In this document: in pieces, positions 7,266 through 15,010 of the stretch
Position numbering within the stretch: the stretch's first letter is position 1
How the letters are laid out: every line of letters begins with the position of its first letter
Assembly: GCA_002409145.1 (NCBI GenBank)
Contig: DHUL01000040.1
Location: 69,461 to 90,318 of the forward strand
Source: Bacteroidales bacterium UBA5235
Lineage (GTDB): Bacteria > Bacteroidota > Bacteroidia > Bacteroidales > VadinHA17
DNA length: 20,858 bases
Reading direction: 5' to 3'
Notes under the pieces: model-generated
Databases searched by the model: none
Told to the model about the DNA's origin: nothing
The model's input: the letters and a program-made list of their open reading frames with translations, nothing else
Made by a program: the position numbers and the translations under genes

Positions 7266-8243
7266 CTATATGTAAGAGCTGTAGTGCTTCATGAACTGTG
7301 ACCGCTCGAACAGGGATGGATTTTCAACATTCCGGTAGTTGAGCTTTCCCCTGAAATCGTCTATGTTCCTGAACTCTTTGTTATCCATCCACCTGCCCAG
7401 GGTTTCATTTATCTCAGTTACGACGGTAAATCCCCTCTTATAGAGAGCCGAGCAAACCTGAACAGTTGTTGCCCCTGCAAGCAGGTACTTGATGGCATCC
7501 TCACCTGTATATACCCCCGTTGAAGCTGATATGTCAATTTTTGTATCCTGGGCGCTGACCATACCCACCCAGCGAAGGACGTAACGCTGTTCAACGGGAT
7601 TGGAAAGCACAGATGCCGGAACGATGTTAAGGCTGTTAATGTCAAAATCAGGCTCGTAAAACCTGTTGAACATGGTCACACCAGCAACTCCGTGGTTATA
7701 CATCTGCCATACGAAGTTCAGTATATTTGAAAACTTCTGGCCGATTTTTACACTGATCGGTATCTTAACCTTTTGCTTCAGGTTGTCAATTATCCTGAAA
7801 TAAATCTTTTCTGAATCAGTACTGCTCTGATGCTTATCTGTGGGGATGAAGAAGATGTTCACCTCAAGGGCGCTGGCGCCTGCCCTCTCTATCTCCATCG
7901 CAAAGTCAATCCATCCCTTCGGAGAGAAGCAGTTGATACTTGCAATCACGGGTATTTTGACTTTTTTCCTTGCCCCGGCCACCAGGTCAAGATAAGCATC
8001 AACACTGTTGGTGCGGGTATAGTACTGAAGGTAATCGTCAGCTTCGGGGTATGATTCATGTGACGCCATCGAATGGGCCTGTGAAACTATCTGCTCCTCA
8101 AACAGTGATTTCAGTACAACTGCACCGGCTCCTGCTGCCTCAGCCTCAACTATTGACTCAACCTTGGATGTGAAATTGGAACTGCCAACAATAATGGGAC
8201 TGCTGAGTTCGAGTCCCAGGTAACGTGTGTTGATTTTGCTCAT
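7266..8243 (-). CDS. Dihydroorotate dehydrogenase-like FMN barrel protein
   Basis: This 325-residue TIM-barrel protein resembles class 1 dihydroorotate dehydrogenase. It keeps a lysine after the second strand (VVLKS, K45), VKIG at about 165-168, AGVTMFNR, and the phosphate-binding C-terminal loops (ASTGVYTGEDAIKYLLAGATTVQV). The class 1 catalytic stretch N-x-S-C-P-N is replaced by N129-I-F-F-I-P, so the catalytic cysteine position is phenylalanine. The enzyme is thus unlikely to be the pyrimidine-pathway PyrD and belongs to the 'DHOD-like' group of unknown substrate. The start ATG overlaps the yggS stop (ATGA, 8240-8243), which implies translational coupling. It is the last gene of the minus-strand run. 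Confidence 0.85.
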   Translation of the reverse strand: MSKINTRYLGLELSSPIIVGSSNFTSKVESIVEAEAAGAGAVVLKSLFEEQIVSQAHSMASHESYPEADDYLQYYTRTNSVDAYLDLVAGARKKVKIPVIASINCFSPKGWIDFAMEIERAGASALEVNIFFIPTDKHQSSTDSEKIYFRIIDNLKQKVKIPISVKIGQKFSNILNFVWQMYNHGVAGVTMFNRFYEPDFDINSLNIVPASVLSNPVEQRYVLRWVGMVSAQDTKIDISASTGVYTGEDAIKYLLAGATTVQVCSALYKRGFTVVTEINETLGRWMDNKEFRNIDDFRGKLNYRNVENPSLFERSQFMKHYSSYI

Positions 8244-8923
8244 CTTGCTTTAGAAATTCGTTCTCCAAATATAAGTGTTCCTACGCGAATCATTGTGCTC
8301 CCCTCCTCTACAGCCACGTGCCAGTCGCCCGACATTCCCATCGATATCTCCCTGAAATGGCTGATGCCGGTGAAATGTTTTTCACGCATCCTCCGGAAGA
8401 GACCGGAAAGTGACCTGAACTCTGACCTGACCCTCTCCGTGTCATCGGTGAATGTTGCCATTCCCATCAGTCCGCAAATACGTACCGCATTCAGCGAATC
8501 AGATACCTTACGCCAGTCTGTCTGTTCCATCTCCTCAAGCGAGAATCCCGACTTGGTCTCTTCCGTGGCGATATGCACCTGCAGGAGACAGTCAATGCTT
8601 TTGCCCTGTGCCAGTGCTTCGTTGTCAATCAGCCTCAGAAGCCTGACAGAGTCTGCCGACTCAATCACGGAGGCTGTTTCAACAGCCTGTCTGACCTTGT
8701 TTGACTGCAGGTGACCAATGAGATGCCATGAGATATCATCAGGAAGCAAGGGTTTTTTGGTCATCATCTCCTGCACCCTGTTTTCACCGAATATGCGAAG
8801 GCCGGACCTGTATGCCTCAAAGGCTTCTTCCGGCGTCCTGGTCTTGGTTACTGCAACCACGCTGACGCCGGAAGGCAGCTCTTCAAGCAGCTTTCTGATG
8901 TTTTCAGGGATACTGTTCATCAT
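8240..8923 (-). CDS. yggS: YggS/PROSC-family PLP homeostasis protein
   Basis: The 227-residue product matches the PLP-binding YggS/PLPBP family. The PLP lysine is K27 in AVTKTRTPEE. Other family marks are FGENRVQE, WHLIGHLQSNK, LMGMATF, and a C-terminal MGMSGDW...GSTMIRVGT that binds the cofactor phosphate. These proteins have no proven catalysis; they carry and buffer PLP and affect amino-acid pools. The neighbouring serC needs PLP, which fits. A second ATG follows the first at once (8918-8920), so the start could be one codon later. It lies 15 bp after the DUF1015 gene and overlaps the next gene by 4 bp. Confidence 0.93.
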   Translation of the reverse strand: MMNSIPENIRKLLEELPSGVSVVAVTKTRTPEEAFEAYRSGLRIFGENRVQEMMTKKPLLPDDISWHLIGHLQSNKVRQAVETASVIESADSVRLLRLIDNEALAQGKSIDCLLQVHIATEETKSGFSLEEMEQTDWRKVSDSLNAVRICGLMGMATFTDDTERVRSEFRSLSGLFRRMREKHFTGISHFREISMGMSGDWHVAVEEGSTMIRVGTLIFGERISKAR

Positions 8924-8938
8924 GGCACCGGGCTACCC

Positions 8939-10189
8939 TCAGTCAAGCTTGTGTATCACCAGCCCGCTTCTGAGCTTGGGTTCGAACCATGTTGTTTTGG
9001 GAGGCATGATATTCCCGGTGTCGGCTATGGTTATCAGCTGTTTCATGGAGACAGGGTAGAGTGCAAAGGCCACCTTCATCTCACCGCTGTCAACTCTTTT
9101 CTTCAGCTCACCAAGCCCCCTGATACCGCCAATGAAATCAATCCGCTTCGAACGCCGCAGATCCTGTATGTCAAGAAGAGGCAACAATACCATCTCGGTA
9201 AGGATAGTCACATCCAGAACCCCGATGGGATCCTCGTCATAATATGTACCCTTCCTGGCAGTCAGGCTGTACCATTTACCGTCGAGGTACATGCCGAAAT
9301 TGTGTAGTTTCGTCGGCCTGTGCGTTCTGTTTCCCTTCTCTTTAACGTCAAACGACTCCTTCAGCTTCTCGAGGAACTGTGCAGGTGTCATTCCGTTAAG
9401 ATCCTTAACCACCCTGTTGTAGTCAAAAATCTTGAGCTGGTCATCCGGGAAGATCACCGCCATGAAATAGTTGTACTCCTCATCGCCCTTGTGGGCCGGA
9501 TTCTTCTCCTTCTTTTCTTTGCCGACAAGCGCTGCAGCGGCTGTACGGTGGTGACCGTCAGCAACATACATGTAAGGAACCTTTTCGGCAAAAAACTTTT
9601 CGATCTTATCGTTTGTTTTCCTGTCCCAGACCACCCAGAATTGATGACCTATGCCGTCCTCTGCCACGAAGTCGTACTCAGGACTCTCATTCTTCACTAT
9701 TCTTTCAACAATTTTATCAAGCTCCTTAACGGCAGGGTATGCAAAAAAAACCGGCTCGATGTTGGCGTTGTTCGCTCTGACGTGGACCATACGGTCTTCC
9801 TCCTTGTCGGGACGGGTGAGCTCATGCTTTTTAATCACTCCTGAAAGGTAATCGGTTACTGCGGCAGCGCCCACAATGCCGTATTGAGTCCGGCCATTCA
9901 TGGTCTGGGAATAGATGTAAAAATGTCTCTCGCGGTCATCTATGAGCCAGCCTTTCTTCTGCCATGCACGGAAGTTATCAAGGGCTTTCTGATATACCTC
10001 CTCCGAGTGCACGTCAGTGCCCTCCGGCAGGTCTATCTCGGCTTTGGTGATGTGAAGCAGTGATTTCTCCTTACCCCTGGCCATTACGGCCGCTTCTTCT
10101 GAATTCATTACGTCATATGGCAGGCATGCAATCTCCGATGCCAGATCAGCCGGGGGCCTGAGCCCCCGGAAAGGTTTAACAACAGCCAT
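8939..10189 (-). CDS. DUF1015 family protein, possibly a serine kinase-like enzyme
   Basis: The 416-residue cytosolic protein has the DUF1015 hallmarks: an N-terminal VVKPFRGLRP, then LPYDVMN, a KHELTRPDKEEDR segment (121-133), and VADGHHRTAAA with D211, H213, H214 and R215. The GHHR element recalls the ParB/Srx-fold GxxR motif used by free-serine kinases of the SerK type. Directly downstream of serC-serA, it could interconvert serine and phosphoserine and so link serine to the SerC/SerA steps. That role is inference from context and motif; the sequence shows only the family. Gaps are 17 bp to serA and 15 bp to yggS. Confidence 0.88.
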   Translation of the reverse strand: MAVVKPFRGLRPPADLASEIACLPYDVMNSEEAAVMARGKEKSLLHITKAEIDLPEGTDVHSEEVYQKALDNFRAWQKKGWLIDDRERHFYIYSQTMNGRTQYGIVGAAAVTDYLSGVIKKHELTRPDKEEDRMVHVRANNANIEPVFFAYPAVKELDKIVERIVKNESPEYDFVAEDGIGHQFWVVWDRKTNDKIEKFFAEKVPYMYVADGHHRTAAAALVGKEKKEKNPAHKGDEEYNYFMAVIFPDDQLKIFDYNRVVKDLNGMTPAQFLEKLKESFDVKEKGNRTHRPTKLHNFGMYLDGKWYSLTARKGTYYDEDPIGVLDVTILTEMVLLPLLDIQDLRRSKRIDFIGGIRGLGELKKRVDSGEMKVAFALYPVSMKQLITIADTGNIMPPKTTWFEPKLRSGLVIHKLD

Positions 10190-10206
10190 GTCTGAAATTT
10201 ATCGTT

Positions 10207-11133
10207 CTATTTGGGTTTATTAACTCTGAATTTCTCGTCACCTGTGGCAAAGAATGATACTATCTGGCGTGCAGCAGCCACTCCGGCATTGATATTGGCC
10301 TCTTCAGTCTGCGCTCCCATCTTCTTGGGGGTGAAGAAATAACGGCCCGGGAATTTCTGTCCCCAGAGCTCTGCATTGTCAGGTGCAATGTCAGAAAGGT
10401 ACTTCAGGTCACCTCTCTTCTCCATGAGGGCTACCAGCTCGGCCTCATTGATAACCTCCTTGCGGGCAGTATTCACCAGAACAGCTCCCTTTGGCATGAG
10501 TGAAAGAAGCCTCTCTCCTATTGAGCCTTTGGTTTTGTCGTTAGCAGGGATATGAAGAGAGATGTACTGTGACTTTGTGTAGAGTTCCTCAACGGTATCA
10601 ACAGGTGTCACTCCTGCATCAGCTATTACCTTGCTGTCAACAAAAGGATCGAAGGCACAAACCTGCATGCCAAATCCGGCGGCAATGCGGGCCATGCATC
10701 TGCCAACGTTTCCGAAAGCGTGTATGCCCAAAGTCTTGCCCATCAGTTCTGATCCTGACTTGCCGTCAAAACCTCCGCGGGCGGAGTAGACCATCATACC
10801 AAATGCCAGCTCGGCAACGGCATTGGAGTTCTGTCCTGGCGTGTTCATGGCAACAACGTTGGCTGAAGTGCAGGCGTTGAGGTCAAGATTATCATATCCG
10901 GCTCCGGCCCTCACAACAATCTTCAGTTTTGGTGCAGCCGCAATCACGGCAGCATCAATGATATCAGAACGGACTATCATGGCATCGGCATCAGCCACCG
11001 CGGCATGAAGCTCCTGCGGCGTCTTGTACTTCTCAAGCAGGGCAAGGGTGTGCCCTGCCTTCTCCACCACCTCACGTATCTGTGTGATGGCTACGGGTGC
11101 AAATGGCTTGTCTGTAGCTACTAGAATCTTCAT
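10207..11133 (-). CDS. serA: Short D-3-phosphoglycerate dehydrogenase, lysine-type
   Basis: This enzyme oxidises 3-phosphoglycerate to 3-phosphohydroxypyruvate, the first step of serine synthesis. At 308 residues it lacks the C-terminal ACT domain that mediates serine feedback. Substrate and dinucleotide regions are visible: VRAGAGYDNLD (R75), AFGNVG (139-144, with Ala in place of the first Gly of GxGxxG), and NTARKEV (R224). The usual catalytic TPH is TPK here (K270 in FTPKKMGAQT). Replacement of His by Lys marks the 'IIIK' class described from Entamoeba and Bacteroides, so the enzyme is expected to be active. It follows serC by 12 bp. The identity is supported by the neighbouring serC. Confidence 0.92.
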   Translation of the reverse strand: MKILVATDKPFAPVAITQIREVVEKAGHTLALLEKYKTPQELHAAVADADAMIVRSDIIDAAVIAAAPKLKIVVRAGAGYDNLDLNACTSANVVAMNTPGQNSNAVAELAFGMMVYSARGGFDGKSGSELMGKTLGIHAFGNVGRCMARIAAGFGMQVCAFDPFVDSKVIADAGVTPVDTVEELYTKSQYISLHIPANDKTKGSIGERLLSLMPKGAVLVNTARKEVINEAELVALMEKRGDLKYLSDIAPDNAELWGQKFPGRYFFTPKKMGAQTEEANINAGVAAARQIVSFFATGDEKFRVNKPK

Positions 11134-11145
11134 GATGTCATCTTT

Positions 11146-12216
11146 TTAGTATTTGTTAGCAAATTCCTTCATACAGTCAACGAGGGCCCTGACGCTCTCA
11201 ATCGGCATGGCATTGTAGAGAGAGGCACGGAAGCCTCCCACCGAACGGTGACCGGCAATACCCACCATTCCCTTTGACTTGGCGAAATCACCGAACTCAT
11301 TCTCAAGTTCCTTATAACTGTCTGACATGACAAAACAAACGTTCATCAGCGACCTGTCCTCGGGATCAGGCACAGTAACCTTGAACAGCTTGTTGCGCTC
11401 GATCTCATCATAGAGCAATGCAGCTTTCTCCTGGTTGATCTTCGCCATTGCTGCAACTCCGCCCTTCTGCTTCAGCCACTCAAGGGTTTTCAGCGCTGCA
11501 AAGACAGGAAGTACGGGAGGTGTGTTGAACATCGAACCCTTATCGATATGGGTCTTGTAGTTCAGCATCGTGGGTAACGGACGGGTCACCTTTCCGAGGG
11601 CTGAATCCTTAATGATAACGAAAGTGACGCCAGCAGGTGCAAGATTTTTCTGCGCACCACCATAAATGATTGAATATTTGGAGACATCAACAGGACGGCT
11701 GAAGATATCGGATGACATATCGGCCACAAGAGGCACCTTCACATCCGGATCCTTCTTCCACTGCGTGCCGTATATTGTATTATTGGTTGTGATATGAAAA
11801 TAGTCAACGTCCGAGGGAATCTCAAAATTCCTGGGGATGTAATTGAAGTTGCGGTCCTTCGAGGAAGCCACTTCTATCACCTCTCCGAAGAGCTTTGCTT
11901 CCTTGAGGGCTTTACCTGCCCACTCGCCGGTATTGATATAGGCAGCTTTCTTCTCGAGCATGTTCATCGGAAGCATGGCAAACTGCAGGCTGGCACCTCC
12001 GCCGAGGAAGATGACCGAATAACCGGCAGGAATGTCAAGAAGCTCCTTGATGTGACTGACTGCACTTTCCATCACAGCCACAAACTCCTTGCTGCGGTGT
12101 GAAACCTCCATGATAGAAAGTCCGGTCCCGGCAAAATCCCTGATTGCTTCAATCACCTTTTCATTTGTGTACTGGGGCATGATTGAAGGTCCTGCGTAGA
12201 AATTGTGTTTTTTCAT
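11146..12216 (-). CDS. serC: Phosphoserine aminotransferase
   Basis: The 356-residue class V aminotransferase converts phosphohydroxypyruvate and glutamate to O-phosphoserine and 2-oxoglutarate. The PLP lysine is K190 in YGGAQKNLAPAG. Other marks are HNFYAGPS at the N-terminus, GTGLSIMEVSHRSKEF, FLGGGASLQF, TTNNTIYGTQW, and GHRSVGGFRASLYNA near the C-terminus. Length and motifs are normal for SerC. It starts at an ATG without a Shine-Dalgarno, 79 bp after comB; this gap is the widest in the cluster and could hold a separate promoter, though no good TAnnTTTG box is visible on this strand. Confidence 0.97.
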   Translation of the reverse strand: MKKHNFYAGPSIMPQYTNEKVIEAIRDFAGTGLSIMEVSHRSKEFVAVMESAVSHIKELLDIPAGYSVIFLGGGASLQFAMLPMNMLEKKAAYINTGEWAGKALKEAKLFGEVIEVASSKDRNFNYIPRNFEIPSDVDYFHITTNNTIYGTQWKKDPDVKVPLVADMSSDIFSRPVDVSKYSIIYGGAQKNLAPAGVTFVIIKDSALGKVTRPLPTMLNYKTHIDKGSMFNTPPVLPVFAALKTLEWLKQKGGVAAMAKINQEKAALLYDEIERNKLFKVTVPDPEDRSLMNVCFVMSDSYKELENEFGDFAKSKGMVGIAGHRSVGGFRASLYNAMPIESVRALVDCMKEFANKY

Positions 12217-12275
12217 TTCCTGAGTATTTATTTGTTGTAGTTAATTCTTGTCCTTTTTTGGCACCGGCCGGTTAC

Positions 12276-12294
12276 CATTGCCTCAACGGCAATG
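12276..12294 (-). other. Hairpin just after the comB stop codon
   Basis: CATTGCC (12276-12282) and GGCAATG (12288-12294) form a perfect 7-bp stem with a 5-base loop, one base beyond the comB stop codon (12296-12298). A perfect 10-bp palindrome ACCGGCCGGT follows at 12263-12272. On the transcript the next run is A rather than U, so a classical intrinsic terminator is not supported. The structure may protect the comB mRNA end or attenuate read-through into serC. Confidence 0.35.
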
Positions 12295-12295
12295 T

Positions 12296-13012
12296 TCAGA
12301 GAGCAGTCAGCCTGTCCCCCCTGAGCACCGGTATTACATCTGTTAGGTCAAATGTATGACAATAAGGAATACAATCATCCAGTCCCTTGTCTCTGAGCCT
12401 GGATCTTTGTGCTGCTTTTTCCATATATCCCAGGAGATCTTCCCTTGCCATGTTCCAGAGGTCGGTGGCTGCATGCACTGAGTCACATATAGTACAGAAC
12501 TTTCCGCTCTCCAGGAGCTTAGCGGCAAATGCCCCTGCACATACGGCATCCTCCAGGCTGAAACGTTTTTTCCATCCGGCGCAGACGATCACCACCTTGC
12601 GTTCCTGCTCTTCAGCCCATTTACAGATGGCAGAGATGTTGAGCCATGAGCCAATGACCACATCATGGCATTCAGAAGCACGTTTCATGATACCGGTGCC
12701 GTTTGTGGTGCTGTAGACAACACTCCTGTCCTTTATCTTTTCCGGGGTAAAGTTAAATGGTGAGTTCCCGAAATCGGCGAAGTCAAGCACGAAACCATCA
12801 CGTTCTGCGGCAACCAGGAAACCACGGGCTTTCATTGCCCTGGCCTCCTCGACTGTCTCAACCGGTATGATCTCCCTGACTCCGTTGGCGAATGCGGTGC
12901 AGATGGAACTTGTAGCCCGGAGTACATCTATTACAACTACCACAGCCTCGCTGTCAGAATGAGCGTCAAAGGCTGCCGGGGTAAAGCATATTTCCAGGCT
13001 CTTCTTTGTCAT
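12296..13012 (-). CDS. comB: ComB-family 2-phosphosulfolactate phosphatase
   Basis: The 238-residue product matches the ComB family, which hydrolyses 2-phosphosulfolactate to sulfolactate and phosphate in coenzyme M synthesis of methanogens. Visible family segments are VVVIDVLRATSS (D29), GNSPFNF, STTNGTGIMKRA, and CAGWKKRFSLEDAVCAGA. Bacterial members are common, including in Bacteroidota that make no coenzyme M, and their physiological substrate is often unclear. No ComA partner that would make phosphosulfolactate is in this window. The gene lies 24 bp after gcvT and 79 bp before serC. Confidence 0.9.
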   Translation of the reverse strand: MTKKSLEICFTPAAFDAHSDSEAVVVVIDVLRATSSICTAFANGVREIIPVETVEEARAMKARGFLVAAERDGFVLDFADFGNSPFNFTPEKIKDRSVVYSTTNGTGIMKRASECHDVVIGSWLNISAICKWAEEQERKVVIVCAGWKKRFSLEDAVCAGAFAAKLLESGKFCTICDSVHAATDLWNMAREDLLGYMEKAAQRSRLRDKGLDDCIPYCHTFDLTDVIPVLRGDRLTAL

Positions 13013-13036
13013 AGGCGCAACTCTCGCGGGTGATTT

Positions 13037-14146
13037 TCACTGTTTGTAAAATGGCAAGGCTGTAACCTTTGCCTTAAGGTCCCTGCCCCTTACACGGATG
13101 AATATCTCGGTGTCATTCTTCCAGAAGCCCTTGTTCAGGTATGCCAGACCTATGCCAAGTTTCAGTGATGGTGCCATGGTTCCAGAAGTAACTTCTCCTA
13201 TAAGGTTGCCCTGTGTGTCAACCACCTCATAATGCTGTCTGGGAATTCCCTTGTCGATCATGACAAAACCCTTGAGGCGCCTTTCAGTTCCCTCTTCCTT
13301 CTGTTTCAGGAGAAGATCCCTGTCAACGAATTCCTTGCCGGGAACGAACCTGGTAATCCATCCCAGACCGGCTTCTATGGGTGAGGTGGTGTCATTGATA
13401 TCATTTCCGTAGAGGCAGAATCCCATCTCAAGACGGAGAGTATCCCTGGCGGCAAGCCCGATAGGCTTTATTCCGAACTCTTCACCGGCCCTGAACACCT
13501 CTTCCCATAGACGGGAAGCATCGGCATTCCTGATATATATCTCGCATCCGCCTGAGCCGGTATAACCTGTGGTTGAGAAGATAACATCATCTATTCCCGC
13601 AAACTTCAGCACCTTGAATGTGTAATATTCCATGTCGGTAACAGGTTCACCTGTCAGCTTCTGCATGGCTTTGAGTGCCAGCGGTCCCTGAACCGCCAGC
13701 TGGGCAGTGCCGTCAGAGGCGTTATTCAGCTGTCCGCCCGGGCCGGCTGTGATGCCGAAGGCAGCTGCATGCTTTACGCACCATTCCCAGTCCTTATCAA
13801 TGTTGGCCGCATTGACCACAAGAAGATACTTCTCGGCGCTGAAGCGGTAAACGAGAAGATCATCCACTATGCCCCCCCTGCCGTTAGGGAAACATGTATA
13901 TTGTACCTTGCCGTCAGTAAGCGCTGAGACATCATTGGAGGTGATATGCTGAAGGAAATCAAGAGCACGCGGACCGTTAACCCAGAATTCACCCATATGC
14001 GAAACATCAAATACGCCAACCCCCGAACGTACCGTGAGATGCTCTTCCGTAATCCCCGTATATTCAACAGGCATATTGTAGCCTGCAAAAGGAATAATCC
14101 TGGCACCGAGGGCCTCATGGTACTTTAGAAAAGGAGTATTTTTCAT
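13037..14146 (-). CDS. gcvT: Glycine cleavage T protein (aminomethyltransferase)
   Basis: GcvT transfers the methylene group from the lipoyl arm of the H protein to tetrahydrofolate and releases ammonia. With the ATG at 14146 the product has 369 residues, the normal family length. A TTG further upstream (14173) would extend it, but it lies within a promoter-like box and adds no conserved sequence. Family marks are FAGYNMPVEY, FDVSHMGEF, the catalytic-region Asp pair in GGIVDDLLVY (D95, D96), TGYTGSGGCEIY, LAARDTLRLEMG, and TSGTMAPSLKLGIGLAY. All are intact. gcvH and gcvP are not beside it; stand-alone gcvT genes are usual in Bacteroidota. It is the first gene of the minus-strand metabolic run. 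Confidence 0.96.
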   Translation of the reverse strand: MKNTPFLKYHEALGARIIPFAGYNMPVEYTGITEEHLTVRSGVGVFDVSHMGEFWVNGPRALDFLQHITSNDVSALTDGKVQYTCFPNGRGGIVDDLLVYRFSAEKYLLVVNAANIDKDWEWCVKHAAAFGITAGPGGQLNNASDGTAQLAVQGPLALKAMQKLTGEPVTDMEYYTFKVLKFAGIDDVIFSTTGYTGSGGCEIYIRNADASRLWEEVFRAGEEFGIKPIGLAARDTLRLEMGFCLYGNDINDTTSPIEAGLGWITRFVPGKEFVDRDLLLKQKEEGTERRLKGFVMIDKGIPRQHYEVVDTQGNLIGEVTSGTMAPSLKLGIGLAYLNKGFWKNDTEIFIRVRGRDLKAKVTALPFYKQ

Positions 14147-14170
14147 ATGATTAAGCTTTTGGTTTATTAG

Positions 14171-14178
14171 CAAAAATA
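14171..14178 (-). promoter_or_regulatory. Possible -7 box of the gcvT promoter
   Basis: Read on the minus strand, this is TATTTTTG, a match to the Bacteroidota TAnnTTTG box. It ends 24 bp before the ATG at 14146. Only a T-rich stretch (CTTTTTATCG), not a clean TTTG, lies at the -33 position. The box overlaps the TTG codon that would otherwise extend gcvT, which favours the internal ATG. Confidence 0.38.
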
Positions 14179-14268
14179 GGCTTTTTCGGCCGATAAAAAG
14201 CTGCTATAAATCATTTTTGACACCGTCTCAATAGATCGTTCTCTATGGTGTGATGGTTGCATAATGAC

Positions 14269-14276
14269 TATATTTG
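14269..14276 (+). promoter_or_regulatory. Possible -7 box of the HPt-STAS promoter
   Basis: TATATTTG fits the TAnnTTTG consensus. Transcription from it would begin near 14282, before the ATG at 14300 but after the earlier in-frame ATG at 14264. No clear TTTG lies about 20 bases upstream. The box therefore supports 14300 as the HPt start, but only moderately. Confidence 0.4.
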
Positions 14277-14299
14277 TATTCTCAAAAACAGAGAAAAAA

Positions 14300-14653
14300 A
14301 TGGAATACACAATATTTAAGCCCGAATACCTGCAGAGTATCACGGGAGGTGATATGGAGGTCATGAGTGAGATTGCCGGAATATTCGGCAATCAGGTACC
14401 GGAGTTCCTGACCGGCATGAGAAGCCTGCTCGGGCAGGAGAAGTATTTTGAACTCGGTCTGCTCGCTCACAAGGCAAAAGGATCAGTGACCGTCCTTGGT
14501 ATGGATGAAACTGCCAGGATGCTTAAGGAGTTTGAATTGCTGGCAAAAGCCGGGGAACAGAAGGAGAAATACAGCGGGTTCATCACCAAGTTTGAAGCTG
14601 ATACAAGTACGGTTATGGCTGAGGTGGCAGATTACCTCAGCAAAAAAAGGTAA
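14300..14653 (+). CDS. Stand-alone histidine phosphotransfer (HPt) protein
   Basis: The 117-residue protein is a single HPt domain, which passes phosphate between receiver domains in phosphorelays. The phospho-accepting motif is HKAKGS (H57, K60, G61), within the LLAHKAKGSVTVLGM helix; the following MLKEFELLAKAG helix is also typical. No kinase or receiver domain is fused. I chose the ATG at 14300 rather than 14264, because conserved sequence begins at EYTIFKPEYL and a promoter-like box overlaps the upstream region. The STAS gene starts 6 bp downstream. The window offers a kinase and regulator pair at 1663-4684, but nothing shows that it works with this protein. Confidence 0.82.
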   Translation: MEYTIFKPEYLQSITGGDMEVMSEIAGIFGNQVPEFLTGMRSLLGQEKYFELGLLAHKAKGSVTVLGMDETARMLKEFELLAKAGEQKEKYSGFITKFEADTSTVMAEVADYLSKKR

Positions 14654-14659
14654 TTGTTT

Positions 14660-15010
14660 ATGGTAGTGACTGAAAGGACAGACGGGATTGATATACTGAG
14701 CTTCAGGACCGACCGCATCAATGCTCTCAACGTGGATGTTATCAGACCCGTTATTCTGAAACTGTTTGAGACTCCGTATACCAAAGTTATCATAGACATG
14801 GCAGGTGTCAGCTATCTTGACAGCACAGCTTTTGCCATGTTCCTCCACCTTCTGAGGGTGGCACGGTCAAATTACTGCACCTACAGGCTCTGCTCCCTTT
14901 CCCCGGGTACACGGGAGCTCTTCGAGATGCTTCAGCTGCACCAGTCGCTGGATATTTATCCTGACCGCGAATCCTGCCTTGAAAGTTACATTCAGAGTTC
15001 GCCATATTAG
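14660..15010 (+). CDS. STAS-domain protein (anti-sigma factor antagonist-like)
   Basis: The 116-residue product is a single STAS domain like SpoIIAA/RsbV: an N-terminal beta strand, VIIDMAGVSYLDSTAF, then helices with SPGTRELFEMLQL. The phosphorylatable serine would be S55 in YLDST. In partner-switching systems such proteins bind an anti-sigma kinase when unphosphorylated. No anti-sigma kinase or PP2C phosphatase is nearby. The frame opens at a TTG (14654), but the ATG two codons on is the likelier start. It is co-directional with the HPt gene 6 bp before it, and its stop lies within the convergent clpB end (4-bp overlap, 15007-15010). Confidence 0.8.
   Translation: MVVTERTDGIDILSFRTDRINALNVDVIRPVILKLFETPYTKVIIDMAGVSYLDSTAFAMFLHLLRVARSNYCTYRLCSLSPGTRELFEMLQLHQSLDIYPDRESCLESYIQSSPY

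Noticed and set aside
7266..8243. A true pyrD (pyrimidine synthesis)
   Set aside because: The catalytic cysteine stretch is missing and the context is not pyrimidine synthesis.
9320..9844. A 174-codon plus-strand open frame
   Set aside because: It is antisense to the DUF1015 gene, whose motifs are intact, and resembles no family.
12257..12300. Intrinsic terminator after comB, or a sigma-54 promoter (TGGCAC present)
   Set aside because: The hairpin is followed by A rather than U on the comB transcript. The TGGCAC on the plus strand has no TTGC at the needed spacing and points into the antisense of comB.
1..14146. A functional link between the GcvH-like domain and gcvT as a glycine cleavage system
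   Set aside because: The genes are over 11 kb apart on opposite strands, the H-like domain lacks the lipoyl lysine, and stand-alone gcvT is normal in Bacteroidota.
14861..14880. TGGCACG resembling a sigma-54 -24 box
   Set aside because: It lies inside the STAS coding region and lacks the -12 TTGC at the correct distance.
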